The notes under the pieces were generated by a model. The model ran no database searches. It saw only the letters and a program-made list of their open reading frames with translations, and was not told the origin of the DNA. A DNA stretch of 64,000 nt from DASRJJ01 sp050730855 (GTDB lineage: Bacteria; Patescibacteriota; Saccharimonadia; Saccharimonadales; UBA4665): positions 124,001-188,000 of the forward strand of contig JBOHNU010000001.1 of NCBI GenBank assembly GCA_050730855.1, given 5' to 3'. Below, one piece after another: positions 24,560 through 33,542 of this stretch. Numbering within the stretch: position 1 is the stretch's first letter; each line of letters begins with the position of its first letter. A program made the translations under genes and the position numbers.

Positions 24560-25642
24560 ATGGGGAACGACAACATAATTGAGTTTAACGGCAAGCGCTA
24601 CGATGCCATTACCGGCAAGCTGCTCGGCAAGAGCCGCACCGAGGTGGCCGAGCCGCTGGCGATACCTGTCGCACCGCCGCGGCGCCATATCGATGGCGTT
24701 GTCCGCCGGCACGCTTCCAAACAAGCGTCCGAGCCACACCATGCGCCTCATTCCAAACCGTCGCGCCCATTGGCCGCCAAACCCCATCGCCAGCCAGGCC
24801 GGACAGACAATGCCCGTCAGCCGCAGCCGGCAAAAACGCTAATGCGCCGAGCCGTCCGCAAGCCAAAAACCAGTCTTAAACCTGCGATCAAGCCGCAGGC
24901 TCCGGCCGAGGTAGCGGCAAGGCCGGTTTCGAGCGTTGCTCTAAAACACTCTGTTCAGCACATCGACCCGCAGCGCGAACACCGCGCCCGCCAAACGCCA
25001 AAAAGTCATGCGGTGCGGCGGTTCAGCCCTCACGCCGAGCGCTTGGCCATTGCAGCCGCCGTTCATCCAATGCCGCCACGCCCGTCACAAAAACCCACGC
25101 GGCATCACCACGAAAACACCAAACCTGATATATTCGAGGCGGCAATAGCCCACGCTCGCAGCCACGAACAACCCGCTCACCAGCCCCATCCCAAGCACCG
25201 CCGTCGTCGCAAAACCGCCGGCATGCTTGTAGGAGCCGTGACGTTCCTACTGCTTGGCGGCGTGCTCGCTTATGCAAACCTAGGGAACATTCGCATCACA
25301 GTTGCCTCTGTACAAGCCGGCTTTAGCGCGCAAATGCCGGCGTACAAACCAACCGGTTACGTACTTGGAGCCGTCACCACATCTTCCGGAAACGTTTCGA
25401 TAAACTTCCGCTCAGGCGAAAAACATTACCGGCTAATCCAGCAACCCACCAACTGGAACAGCCAAACCCTCCACGACAGCATCATCGCCAGCGCCGGCGC
25501 TAAAACCATCGAAAACCACGGGCGGATAATTTATATCTACGATGACGTTGCTAGCTGGGTGAGCGGCGGCATCCGCTACGACCTAACAGGCAACGCCGAA
25601 CTCGACCCCCAAGAAGTAGCCGCCATCGCCGCGAGTTTATAA
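24560..25642 (+). CDS. DUF4367-like protein with long basic disordered N-terminus
   Basis: 360 residues. The first 230 are rich in Arg, Pro, His and Lys and probably disordered. A membrane helix follows (TAGMLVGAVTFLLLGGVLAY, about 218-237), then an extracytoplasmic domain (PTGYVLGAVTTSSGNVSINF ... ASWVSGGIRYDLTGNAELDP ... IAASL) that fits DUF4367. The opening MGNDNIIEFNGKRYDAITG is a conserved-looking short motif. AGAGGG precedes the ATG. A palindromic repeat follows 8 nt after the stop. Function unknown. Confidence 0.72.
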   Translation: MGNDNIIEFNGKRYDAITGKLLGKSRTEVAEPLAIPVAPPRRHIDGVVRRHASKQASEPHHAPHSKPSRPLAAKPHRQPGRTDNARQPQPAKTLMRRAVRKPKTSLKPAIKPQAPAEVAARPVSSVALKHSVQHIDPQREHRARQTPKSHAVRRFSPHAERLAIAAAVHPMPPRPSQKPTRHHHENTKPDIFEAAIAHARSHEQPAHQPHPKHRRRRKTAGMLVGAVTFLLLGGVLAYANLGNIRITVASVQAGFSAQMPAYKPTGYVLGAVTTSSGNVSINFRSGEKHYRLIQQPTNWNSQTLHDSIIASAGAKTIENHGRIIYIYDDVASWVSGGIRYDLTGNAELDPQEVAAIAASL

Positions 25643-25650
25643 TTATCCGA

Positions 25651-25793
25651 GAACAGGGTAGTCAGTTTCTTGAAGACTCCCTTTCCCAAAGTGGAGCCGA
25701 AGAGCCAGTCTTTTGAAACCCGGCCTGTAAGCCGAGGCTCAAAAGTTGGCTCGCCGCGCGTGAACGGTCTCCAATAAGCTGGCCACCCTGTTC
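25651..25793. repeat. Palindromic repeat family A, copy 2 (intergenic)
   Basis: 143 bp homologous to 1297-1442 but in opposite orientation. The 27-bp outer arms (25651-25677 and 25767-25793) pair with five mismatches; the inner stem CTTTTGA/TCAAAAG is retained. It starts 8 nt after the DUF4367-like stop and ends 19 nt before the gltX -10 box. Confidence 0.82.
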
Positions 25794-25811
25794 ATCATCC
25801 CTATCTTCCTC

Positions 25812-25817
25812 TATAAT
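25812..25817 (+). promoter_or_regulatory. -10 box, leaderless start of gltX
   Basis: TATAAT ends 7 nt before the ATG at 25825 and only 1 nt before the ATG at 25819, so translation from 25825 is preferred. Confidence 0.6.
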
Positions 25818-25824
25818 CATGGCC

Positions 25825-27252
25825 ATGAATCCAGCTCGAACTAGATTTGCCCCCAGCCCCACCGGCTACCTGCACGTCGGTGGCGTGCGCACCGCGCTGT
25901 TTGCATGGTTGGTGGCACGCCAGACCAAGGGTACATTCATCTTGCGCCTGGAGGACACCGACAAAAACAGGGAAGTCGAAGGCTCTGGCCAGCATATTAT
26001 GGACAGTTTAAGCTGGCTTGGCTTGGAGTGGAATGAGGGCATCGAAAAAGGGGGCCCGTTTGGCCCCTACAAACAGAGCGAACGCCTGGCCATCTACAAA
26101 GAGTGGGGACAAAAGCTGATTAGCAAGGGAAGGGCATATGCCGACCCCTACACCAAAAAGCAGCTAGACGAGTTCCGCGAACAAGCCAAAGCCGCCAAAA
26201 AACCGTTCCTATTCCGCAACCACCGGCCAGAAAATCCGCCGGCGTGGGATGGCTCGCAGCCGCTCCGTTTTAAAAGCGAACCAAAAGTCTACCAGTGGCA
26301 CGACGCCGTGATGGGCGACCTATCCGCCGGCGAAGAAGCCGTGGACGATTTTATCCTCATCAAATCCGACGGTTACCCGACCTACAACTTCTGCCACATC
26401 ATCGACGATTTGCTGATGGAATGCACCCATGTTATGCGCAGCCAGGAATTTTTGGCCAGCGTACCGAAATTCCTAAACCTGTACGAAGCGCTGGAAATTG
26501 AGCGGCCAATCTTGGCAACGCTCCCGTTTGTGATGGGGCCGGATGGCAAGAAAAAACTAAGCAAGCGCGACGGTGCCAAAGACGTGCTAGACTACGCCCG
26601 CGAAGGCTTTCTGCCCGAAGCCATGGTAAACTTTATGGCCACACTGGGCTGGAACGATGGCACCGAGCAAGAGATTTTCGAGATCCCGGAACTAATTGAA
26701 AAATTTAGCCTAGAACGCGTGCACAAAAGCGGCGCAAAGTTCGACGAACAACGTTTGGTGTGGCTGAACGGCGCGCACGTCCGCGCACTACCCCTTGGCG
26801 ACCTATACAAACGCAGCAAAACCTTCTGGCCAGCCGAAGCCGAAAAATACGACGACGCCTACAAAAAACAAGTACTCGGGCTGGTACAGGAACGCCTCAA
26901 GTTTTTTGCTGAGCTAGCGGAGCTAACCGACTTTTTCTTCCAAGACTTGCCAGTAAATCCCGATTTATGGAAAAGCCACAAACAGCTCAAAAAACTAACA
27001 ATCGAGGAACTGCGCGTATTACTCATCAACGCCAAAGCCACGCTGGAAAAAAGCGATTTTTCGGCAGATGACCTTACCGAACGACTCAACGACCTGCTAA
27101 GCGCGCTCAACCAAAAGCCCGGCGTTTTATTCAGCCTCGTCCGCATCGCCACCACCCAAGCCCCAGCCAGCCCCGGCCTGGCCGAAACTCTCGCCGTGCT
27201 GGGCAAACAAACCTCCCTCCGCCGCATCGAAACGATGCTGCAAACCCTATAA
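25825..27252 (+). CDS. gltX: Glutamate-tRNA ligase
   Basis: 475 residues, normal length. Charges tRNA-Glu with glutamate, and probably also tRNA-Gln (for GatCAB) in an organism of this type. Class I signature motifs: the HIGH-equivalent SPTGYLHVGG near the N-terminus and the KMSKS-equivalent KKLSKRDG at about residue 236. The C-terminal anticodon-binding helical domain is complete. The preferred start is 25825. A tRNA-Glu gene lies at 34328-34404 in the same window. Confidence 0.96.
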   Translation: MNPARTRFAPSPTGYLHVGGVRTALFAWLVARQTKGTFILRLEDTDKNREVEGSGQHIMDSLSWLGLEWNEGIEKGGPFGPYKQSERLAIYKEWGQKLISKGRAYADPYTKKQLDEFREQAKAAKKPFLFRNHRPENPPAWDGSQPLRFKSEPKVYQWHDAVMGDLSAGEEAVDDFILIKSDGYPTYNFCHIIDDLLMECTHVMRSQEFLASVPKFLNLYEALEIERPILATLPFVMGPDGKKKLSKRDGAKDVLDYAREGFLPEAMVNFMATLGWNDGTEQEIFEIPELIEKFSLERVHKSGAKFDEQRLVWLNGAHVRALPLGDLYKRSKTFWPAEAEKYDDAYKKQVLGLVQERLKFFAELAELTDFFFQDLPVNPDLWKSHKQLKKLTIEELRVLLINAKATLEKSDFSADDLTERLNDLLSALNQKPGVLFSLVRIATTQAPASPGLAETLAVLGKQTSLRRIETMLQTL

Positions 27253-27270
27253 AAAAATCGTCGGCGAAGT

Positions 27271-27276
27271 TACTAT
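27271..27276 (+). promoter_or_regulatory. Possible -10 box of TauE-like gene
   Basis: TACTAT ends 8 nt before the ATG at 27285; no Shine-Dalgarno. Confidence 0.35.
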
Positions 27277-27284
27277 GAGATTAC

Positions 27285-28037
27285 ATGGAAACCAGCGCGT
27301 CGCATGTTATTGCTTACCTGTGTATTACCCTGGTTACGGCCATTTTTAGCGGTGTTTCGGGAGGCGGGGCGGGGTTTATCAATACGCCGCTGCTCATTCT
27401 GCTGGGTCTGTCGCCGGCTCAGGCGGTGGCAACGGGTAAACTTACGGGGCTAGCGGTAGCTACCGGTTCGCTAGGCGGGCTTAGAAAAGTAGAAGTCCGA
27501 TCCAAAAAAGAGCTGGCGATTATTATGGCGCTGGCATTAGTGGTGGGGCTGGGCGCGCCGTTTGTAATTGTAAGCCTGGAAAGCGATGTTTATCGCCGGC
27601 TGCTGGGCGTGCTGCTGCTGATTATGGCGCCTTTGTTAATTGTAAAGAAAATGGGGAGAGCCAAAGCTAGCCCCAGCCCAAAGCTGCGTGTGCTGGGGTA
27701 CGCTTTTTTAGTTGGCGCTCTGTGTTTGCAGGCAATATTTAGCGCGGGCATGGGTACGCTTGTAAATGTCGTGCTCATAGCTCTTTTGGGCATGTCGGCG
27801 CTGGAGGCTAACCTTACCAAGCGTTACTCGCAAGTAATCCTTAATACAGTGATTGTGTTGGGGGTGCTGGCCACCGGTCTGATAGTCTGGCCGCTGGCAC
27901 TCGCTGGCGCGGCCGGCTCGCTGGTGGGTAGTTATATCGGCGGCAAACTGGCTGTCAAAAAAGGTGAGCGCTTTGTTATGGCCGTGTTTGTCACACTTAT
28001 GGCGGCTTCGGGTCTGGCGCTGGTATTTGGGCTATAG
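27285..28037 (+). CDS. TauE/SafE family membrane transporter
   Basis: 250 residues with about eight hydrophobic segments and the family's paired motif GVSGGGAGFINTPLLILLGL near the N-terminus and a related SAGMGTLVNVVLIALLGM in the second half. TauE/SafE proteins are proposed exporters of sulfite or other sulfonate-derived anions; here the substrate is unknown. It stands alone between gltX and the DUF3048 gene, each of which has its own -10 box. Confidence 0.85.
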   Translation: METSASHVIAYLCITLVTAIFSGVSGGGAGFINTPLLILLGLSPAQAVATGKLTGLAVATGSLGGLRKVEVRSKKELAIIMALALVVGLGAPFVIVSLESDVYRRLLGVLLLIMAPLLIVKKMGRAKASPSPKLRVLGYAFLVGALCLQAIFSAGMGTLVNVVLIALLGMSALEANLTKRYSQVILNTVIVLGVLATGLIVWPLALAGAAGSLVGSYIGGKLAVKKGERFVMAVFVTLMAASGLALVFGL

Positions 28038-28057
28038 CGCCAGAAGCATAAGCGCTG

Positions 28058-28063
28058 TACAAT
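28058..28063 (+). promoter_or_regulatory. -10 box, leaderless start of DUF3048 gene
   Basis: TACAAT ends 6 nt before the ATG at 28070; no Shine-Dalgarno. Confidence 0.55.
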
Positions 28064-28069
28064 ATTTTC

Positions 28070-29284
28070 ATGGATAACTTCTTGCCGCGGCGCGGCCTAA
28101 AACACGACGAACATATTAAGCCATCAAAATCAGCGGCGGCACATACCGAGGCCAACCTCCGGCCGCCGGATACCAGCGATTTGGGCAGCGTGGAGGGCGG
28201 CCACTTGCAAGCGCCCAAACACCGGCGCAGTTTTAAAGAATGGCTGAAAAGCATCACCAAAAAACAGTGGATTATCATCAGTATTGTGGCCGGAGTGCTG
28301 CTGATTGGCGGCGGCACCGGGCTGTACTTTTTGCTCAAAGATAACAAACAGCCGGTGGTAGAGCAGCAGGCAGAACCCGAGCCGGAGCCTGAACCGGAGC
28401 CGACCACCGTCGCCTCCAACTTGTCCGGCCTGCAGGTAGATAAGAGTGTGAACGACCGGCCGGTAACGGCGATTATGATCGAAAACAGCTTGTCGGCGCG
28501 GCCACAGGCAGGGCTGCTTGGTGCTAGCGTTATCTTTGAGGCTATTGCCGAGGGCGGCATCACGCGCTTTCTAACGCTATACCAAGATAACGAGCCAGAC
28601 TACATCGGACCGGTGCGCTCGGTGCGGCCGTACTACGTGCAGTGGGCGCTTGGATTTGACGCCGCCATTGCGCATGCCGGGGGCAGCGCCGACGGTATTA
28701 ACCTCATCAAGTCCACCGGCGCCAAAGACCTCAACCACAACTCGGCGTACTTTTGGCGGGTCAGCAACCGTACCGCACCACACAACCTATACACCAGCAT
28801 CCCCAAATTGCGGGAGTACGAAGCCCAGAAAGGCTTTGGCAAGGCCAACTACACGCCGCTACCGCGCAAAAACCAAGAAGCGCCGGCTGCCACGCCCACC
28901 GCTACCAAAATCGACCTCAATATTTCCAGCAGTAACTACAACGCCCATTACGACTACGACGCCGCAACAAACAGCTACAAGCGCAGCGAGGGCGGCAAGC
29001 CGCACACCGACGAGCGCTCCGGCACACAGCTGGCTCCCAAAGTAGTAGTCGCACTCATAATGCCGCAAGGTAAAAACAGCATTTACACCACGTATGGCGT
29101 TATCGGAAGCGGCCAGATGGTTATCTTCCAGGACGGAACCGTGCAGGAAGGCACCTGGAAAAAAGACAGTAACACCGCCAACTTTACCTTCGCCGATGCC
29201 AACGGCGCTCCGTTACAGCTCATCCCCGGGCAGACTTGGTTTACCGCTCTTGGCGGCCGCGACAGAGTGAGCTTTGGCTTGTAA
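28070..29284 (+). CDS. DUF3048 (YerB-like) surface protein
   Basis: 404 residues. A cytosolic N-terminus of about 65 residues, a membrane helix (WIIISIVAGVLLIGGGTGLYFLL, about 67-88), an acidic/proline linker (EPEPEPEPEP), then the DUF3048 domain with VNDRPVTAIMIENSLSARPQ, EGGITRFLTLYQD, GPVRSVRPYYVQWA and a C-terminal LQLIPGQTWFTAL. Bacillus YerB has the same domain; function unknown. Followed 17 nt later by a sensor kinase gene, possibly in one operon. Confidence 0.87.
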   Translation: MDNFLPRRGLKHDEHIKPSKSAAAHTEANLRPPDTSDLGSVEGGHLQAPKHRRSFKEWLKSITKKQWIIISIVAGVLLIGGGTGLYFLLKDNKQPVVEQQAEPEPEPEPEPTTVASNLSGLQVDKSVNDRPVTAIMIENSLSARPQAGLLGASVIFEAIAEGGITRFLTLYQDNEPDYIGPVRSVRPYYVQWALGFDAAIAHAGGSADGINLIKSTGAKDLNHNSAYFWRVSNRTAPHNLYTSIPKLREYEAQKGFGKANYTPLPRKNQEAPAATPTATKIDLNISSSNYNAHYDYDAATNSYKRSEGGKPHTDERSGTQLAPKVVVALIMPQGKNSIYTTYGVIGSGQMVIFQDGTVQEGTWKKDSNTANFTFADANGAPLQLIPGQTWFTALGGRDRVSFGL

Positions 29285-29301
29285 GCAGATGCTAGGCTGC
29301 T

Positions 29302-30843
29302 ATGGATAATTTTCAAAAATTCGCCGTCCAAGTCCGCAACCACTTGCTGCTGATGATGCTGGCCAGCAACGGCCTGGTTATTGCCGGCTGGTGGGTTGGT
29401 GTTGAGGTGTTCGGCGCAAACCCGCTGGGTCTGTTGTTTTTGTCGGTTGCGCTGGCCACAGCGCTATCGCTGATGCTGGCGGCGGTTAGCGCGCCGTACC
29501 TTACAAGGCCGCTGCGCTTAGTTTCGCAGGCGATCATGCACGTTGCGCCGGATTCGGCCAACATTCCCGCGCCCGAACTCAAGAACAATCCGCTGGGAAC
29601 GGAGCTGGTAACCAACCTTGTAACGCACATTTACCAGCTGGCCAACACCGTGAGCGAGGTAGAAAAACTCGCCGGCAGGCGCACCCACCACGATTTGCGC
29701 GCCGATTTCGTGGCAAACAGCTTGCCGTTGCCGCTGATTGTTCTGGACAAAGACCGGACAATTATATTTGCCAACCAAGCAAGCGGCGAGTATCTAGGCA
29801 AAAACGCCGGTGAACTGACCGGCCAAAACATCTACTCGGTGCTCGATATGTCGTTCTCGACAAAGCCGACCTTCGACAGCTGGCTGTCCAACGCCAAAAA
29901 AACCAAAGTGATAGCAACCATGCGCTGGGAACGGGTTAAAGCCGCGGCGGCAGAAGGGCAGACGGCGCGCCAGTTCGACCTGGCCAGCTACTACAACCGC
30001 AACAACCCGGAAGGCTACGAGACCATCCTAGTGCTAGTGGATCACACCCAGCAATACGACCAAGACGACCAAGCGCTGAGTTTCGTCGCGCTCGCCGTAC
30101 ACGAACTGCGCAGCCCTGTAACGCTGCTGCGCGGCTACATCGAGGCGTTCGAAGAAGAACTGGACGGCCGCCTAAGCCCCGAGCTGACCGACTTTATGCA
30201 CAAAATGAAAGCCAGCGCCCAAAAACTAAGTAGTTTTATTAACAACATCCTTGATGTGTCGCGTGTCGAGACCGACCGGCTCACCCTAAAACTCCACGAA
30301 GAAAACTGGTCAGATATCATCAAAGCCGCCGTGGACGACATGCAGCTGCGCGCTCGCGTCAACGGAGTTGAAGTGGTGGTTAATATTGCACCCGGCTTGC
30401 CGACCGTTGGCGTTGACCGCGTCGGCATGTACGAAGTAGTGAGCAATCTGCTGGACAACGCCATAAAATATAGTGGGCAGTCTAAGCAAGTGGTTGTTAC
30501 CTCGCGGCTCTCCAAAGACGGGCTGGTCGAAACGACGGTGCAGGATTACGGCGTCGGCATCCCAATGAACGTGATGCCCAGCCTGTTCGAAAAATTCTAC
30601 CGCTCGCACCGCTCAAAAGAGCAAGTGGGCGGCACCGGCCTTGGGCTGTATCTGGCCAGGGCGATCGTCGAGGCGCACGGCGGCCACATCTGGGCGCAAT
30701 CTAAAGAAGGTCAGGGTAGCACCTTCGGCTTTACCGTTACCCCGTACTCCCAGCTTGCCGAAGCCAGCAAAGCTGGCGACAGCCAAGATATCGTGCGTGG
30801 CGCGCACGGCTGGATCAAAAACCACTCACTTTATAGAGGATAG
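29302..30843 (+). CDS. Sensor histidine kinase (2 TM, PAS, HisKA, HATPase)
   Basis: 513 residues. Two membrane helices (about 13-32 and 42-62), a linker helix, a PAS domain (about 135-240, SLPLPLIVLDKDRTIIFANQ), a HisKA dimer helix with the phospho-acceptor His in AVHELRSPV (about 267), and an HATPase with N-box NLLDNAIKYS (about 383), G1 DYGVGIP and G2 GGTGLGLYLAR. There is almost no extracytoplasmic loop, so it likely senses a membrane or cytosolic signal. A receiver-only response regulator follows 18 nt later. Confidence 0.92.
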   Translation: MDNFQKFAVQVRNHLLLMMLASNGLVIAGWWVGVEVFGANPLGLLFLSVALATALSLMLAAVSAPYLTRPLRLVSQAIMHVAPDSANIPAPELKNNPLGTELVTNLVTHIYQLANTVSEVEKLAGRRTHHDLRADFVANSLPLPLIVLDKDRTIIFANQASGEYLGKNAGELTGQNIYSVLDMSFSTKPTFDSWLSNAKKTKVIATMRWERVKAAAAEGQTARQFDLASYYNRNNPEGYETILVLVDHTQQYDQDDQALSFVALAVHELRSPVTLLRGYIEAFEEELDGRLSPELTDFMHKMKASAQKLSSFINNILDVSRVETDRLTLKLHEENWSDIIKAAVDDMQLRARVNGVEVVVNIAPGLPTVGVDRVGMYEVVSNLLDNAIKYSGQSKQVVVTSRLSKDGLVETTVQDYGVGIPMNVMPSLFEKFYRSHRSKEQVGGTGLGLYLARAIVEAHGGHIWAQSKEGQGSTFGFTVTPYSQLAEASKAGDSQDIVRGAHGWIKNHSLYRG

Positions 30844-30849
30844 ATAAGG

Positions 30850-30855
30850 TACAAT
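30850..30855 (+). promoter_or_regulatory. -10 box, leaderless start of receiver gene
   Basis: TACAAT ends 6 nt before the ATG at 30862, just after the kinase stop; the regulator may be transcribed separately. Confidence 0.5.
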
Positions 30856-30861
30856 AGCTGC

Positions 30862-31251
30862 ATGGATCAAAAACCGCAAAGCCGAAGCCGAAAAATTTTG
30901 TGCGTAGAGGACGAACGCTTTATAAGCGAGTTGTACGTCCGCGCTCTAAACAAAGCCGGCTACCAGGTAGTGGTTGAGCCCGACGGCAAAAAGGCGCTGG
31001 AGCTGGCCAAAACCGACAACTACGATATTATCTTGCTCGACCTGATGATTCCCACAATCACCGGCATAGAAGTTTTGGCTCGCCTGCGCGGTCCGGGGCA
31101 AAAACCACTGAAGGCCAAAATTGTAATTACCACCAATCTCGAGCAGCGCGAGGACATGCGCGCCGACATCGAGCGCCAGGCCGACGCCTACCTGGTAAAA
31201 GCCGAAATTACCCCCAAAGAACTGGTCGCATTTTTAGACACCATTAAATAA
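30862..31251 (+). CDS. Receiver-only response regulator
   Basis: 129 residues, a single CheY-like domain: acidic pair ED (CVEDERF), phospho-acceptor Asp60 in IILLDLMIP, Thr in VITTN and Lys in YLVKAEI. There is no output domain, so it must act through protein contact or a phosphorelay. It follows its likely partner kinase (29302-30843). The next gene starts one base after its stop. Confidence 0.9.
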   Translation: MDQKPQSRSRKILCVEDERFISELYVRALNKAGYQVVVEPDGKKALELAKTDNYDIILLDLMIPTITGIEVLARLRGPGQKPLKAKIVITTNLEQREDMRADIERQADAYLVKAEITPKELVAFLDTIK

Positions 31252-31252
31252 T

Positions 31253-31783
31253 ATGCAAACCGATTGGCACGTTATCACCGGTGGGCCAGGGACGGGTAAA
31301 ACCGTGCTGGTTGACCTGCTCGCTCGCCGCGGGTTTAACACAGTGCCCGAGGCTGCGAAAAAAATTATCGACGAAGGGTTGGCGCAAGGCAAAACTATCC
31401 AAGACATTCGCGGCGATGAGCACGCCTGGCAATCGACTATTTTGCGGCGTATCTTAGCCAATGAGGCCGCCACACCCCCAAGCCAGCTCACATTTTTCGA
31501 CCGCGGCGCGCACGACGGTTTAGCTCATTTGCAATACTACAAACTCACGCCACGCAACGAGTGGAACGACATCAAATCTGGCCATCCGTACAAAACTGTT
31601 TTTTTGCTGGAGCCGTTGGAGGACGTGGCCAAAGATTACCACCGTCTGGAAGATATCGAATTTACCCACAAAATAACCGATATGATGCGCGATGCCTACC
31701 GCCAAGCTGGCGCCGAACCAATCATGATTCCAGCACTGCCACCCGCAGATCGCCTGGCACTAATCCTACGCCACCTGGCTTAA
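31253..31783 (+). CDS. P-loop ATPase (AAA_28-like)
   Basis: 176 residues. Walker A GGPGTGKT (about 9-16), an acidic FFDRGAHDGL, and a C-terminal helical lid (EFTHKITDMMRDAYRQAG) resemble small AAA_28/thymidylate-kinase-like NTPases with unknown targets. It is coupled to the response regulator (1-nt gap). A similar small P-loop protein occurs at 17919-18440, but only the Walker A region looks alike. Function unassigned. Confidence 0.75.
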   Translation: MQTDWHVITGGPGTGKTVLVDLLARRGFNTVPEAAKKIIDEGLAQGKTIQDIRGDEHAWQSTILRRILANEAATPPSQLTFFDRGAHDGLAHLQYYKLTPRNEWNDIKSGHPYKTVFLLEPLEDVAKDYHRLEDIEFTHKITDMMRDAYRQAGAEPIMIPALPPADRLALILRHLA

Positions 31784-31852
31784 CAACGAAACCGAATGCT
31801 CGGCTTGCCAAATTTCTTGCTGCTTACTCATAGCTCTAGCTTACCAAAGGTG

Positions 31853-31858
31853 TAGAAT
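31853..31858 (+). promoter_or_regulatory. -10 box of umuDC-like operon
   Basis: TAGAAT ends 8 nt before the ATG at 31867. I see no obvious LexA-type dyad around it. Confidence 0.45.
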
Positions 31859-31866
31859 AGATAGCA

Positions 31867-32220
31867 ATGCAGGATGAGAACAAACAGGGGGTGAGTATTC
31901 ACACCGGGTTTCCCAATCCGGCGATTGATCAGCGCTTGCAGCCGCTGGACTTTAACAAGCTGCTTGTTGAAAACACTGTTAGTACCTTTATGTTCCGCGT
32001 TCACGGCAACGAATGGGAAGCGTCAGGGGTGTTCGACGGCGACATCGCTGTAGTAGACCGTGCATTAAGCGCCGGCAAAAACGACGTGGTAATCTGGTGG
32101 AAAGAGGGCGGCGGCGAATTCGCCATCTCCCGTCTACACGACATGCCGGCCGACGCCCGCCTGTGGGGCGTGGTAACTGCCACCATCCACCAGTTTCATA
32201 CCCGAAAGCTGCCAAAATGA
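31867..32220 (+). CDS. umuD: UmuD-like protein lacking catalytic residues
   Basis: 117 residues. TGFPNPAIDQRLQPLDFNKLL aligns with the UmuD' region of UmuD (CGFPSPAADY...DLNQLL). The positions of the self-cleavage dyad are changed: Ser60 of GDSM is Glu49 here (HGNEWEASGV) and Lys97 is Ser88 (GEFAISRL). The Cys24-Gly25 cleavage site is Thr13-Gly14 with only about 13 residues upstream. So this is a pre-truncated, non-cleaving UmuD'-like subunit. Overlaps umuC by 4 bp. Confidence 0.85.
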   Translation: MQDENKQGVSIHTGFPNPAIDQRLQPLDFNKLLVENTVSTFMFRVHGNEWEASGVFDGDIAVVDRALSAGKNDVVIWWKEGGGEFAISRLHDMPADARLWGVVTATIHQFHTRKLPK

Positions 32221-33530
32221 AAACCGTATTTGCGCTGATTGACTGCAACAACTTTTTTGTTAGTTGCGAGCGGGTTTTTCGGCCGGACCTTGAGGGCAAG
32301 CCGGTGGTGGTGCTTAGTAGCGGCGACGGCTGCGTGGTGGCGCGCAGCAACGAGGTGAAGGCACTGGGCGTAAGCATGGCCGGGCCGGCGTTTAAGTACC
32401 GCGAGTTGTTTAAAAAGCATATGGTCACACAGTTCTCGGGCAACTTTGAGCTGTACGGCGACATTTCGCGGCGCATCACCGCGTACCTCACTACCGTGAC
32501 GCCGCGGATCGAAATCTATTCGGTGGACGAGGCGTTTTTGGAGCTTTCCAACCTGCCCATCAAAAATTACGAAGAGTGGGGCAGGGCGGTTGCGGAGTCA
32601 ATTCGGCGCTTTATTGGCGTGCCGGTGAGCATCGGCATCGCGCCCAGTAAAACGCTGGCCAAGCTGGCGGCCGACGCCGCCAAGCAGCACGAGCGCCGCC
32701 TGGCAGGTGAGTGGCGATGGGGAAAACACGGCGTGGTGAGTTTTGTGGGCATGGACCCGGCCGAGCAGAGCGCGCTGCTGGCTGCAATGCCGATCGGCGA
32801 GGTATGGGGTGTGGGTTGGCGGCTAAATCCTAAGCTCCGCGCCGAGGGCATCACCAGCGCGCTGGCCATGGCCAACACCCGCCCGCAGCATGCCCGGCAA
32901 CTAATGGGCATTGCCGGACGCAGAATGGTAGCCGAATTAAGCGGCACGGCCTGCTATCCTTTGGAACTGGAAGGCAAAGTAGCGCAGAGCATCGAACGCG
33001 GTCGCACCTTCGGCGAAGATACCAACCAACTGCATGTTTTAGAAGCAGCTGTGGCCAACATGGCGGCACGGGCAGCATTCAGCCTGCGCCGCGACGGGTT
33101 GCTCGCTCGCAAAATCGGCTTTTTTGCCAACACCAACCGCCACAAACCAGGCTACCGCCAGTGGGGGCGCACCATCAAGCTCGACCAACCTAGCAACGAC
33201 ACCGGGCAGATTATTTCACTTCTAAACCAAGAACTTGCCAAAGTATTCAGCGCCAGCCAAATGTACCACCGCCTGGGCGTGTACCTCAGCGATTTTGTAT
33301 CGGAAGACGCGCTTCAAACCGACTTACTGGGCAACGTTAGCCCGGCCGAACACGACCGCGCGGGCGCCCGCATGCAGGCGATCGATGCCATCAACCACAA
33401 ATTTGGCCGTCATAAAATGTACTACGCCAGCCAAGACCTCAGCCGCAGCTGGGAGCCAAAATACAACATCCGCTCGCCGCGCTACGTCAGCGACTGGAGC
33501 GAACTGCCGAAGGCGCGCATCGCCCAGTGA
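32217..33530 (+). CDS. umuC: Y-family DNA polymerase UmuC
   Basis: 437 residues. Translesion DNA polymerase subunit (Pol V type). The polymerase motifs are intact: ALIDCNNFFVSCERVF (Asp9), VVVLSSGDGCVVARSNEVKA, and YSVDEAFLEL (Asp104-Glu105), then the little-finger domain and a C-terminus with Arg/Lys. It starts at 32217 inside the umuD stop (ATGA), so the two are co-translated; longer starts reach into umuD and are not real. YqeG follows 13 nt later with its own -10 box. Confidence 0.95.
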   Translation: MKTVFALIDCNNFFVSCERVFRPDLEGKPVVVLSSGDGCVVARSNEVKALGVSMAGPAFKYRELFKKHMVTQFSGNFELYGDISRRITAYLTTVTPRIEIYSVDEAFLELSNLPIKNYEEWGRAVAESIRRFIGVPVSIGIAPSKTLAKLAADAAKQHERRLAGEWRWGKHGVVSFVGMDPAEQSALLAAMPIGEVWGVGWRLNPKLRAEGITSALAMANTRPQHARQLMGIAGRRMVAELSGTACYPLELEGKVAQSIERGRTFGEDTNQLHVLEAAVANMAARAAFSLRRDGLLARKIGFFANTNRHKPGYRQWGRTIKLDQPSNDTGQIISLLNQELAKVFSASQMYHRLGVYLSDFVSEDALQTDLLGNVSPAEHDRAGARMQAIDAINHKFGRHKMYYASQDLSRSWEPKYNIRSPRYVSDWSELPKARIAQ

Positions 33531-33536
33531 TATCAT
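33531..33536 (+). promoter_or_regulatory. -10 box, leaderless start of YqeG-like gene
   Basis: TATCAT ends 6 nt before the ATG at 33543 and overlaps the end of umuC. Confidence 0.45.
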
Positions 33537-33542
33537 AAAGAC

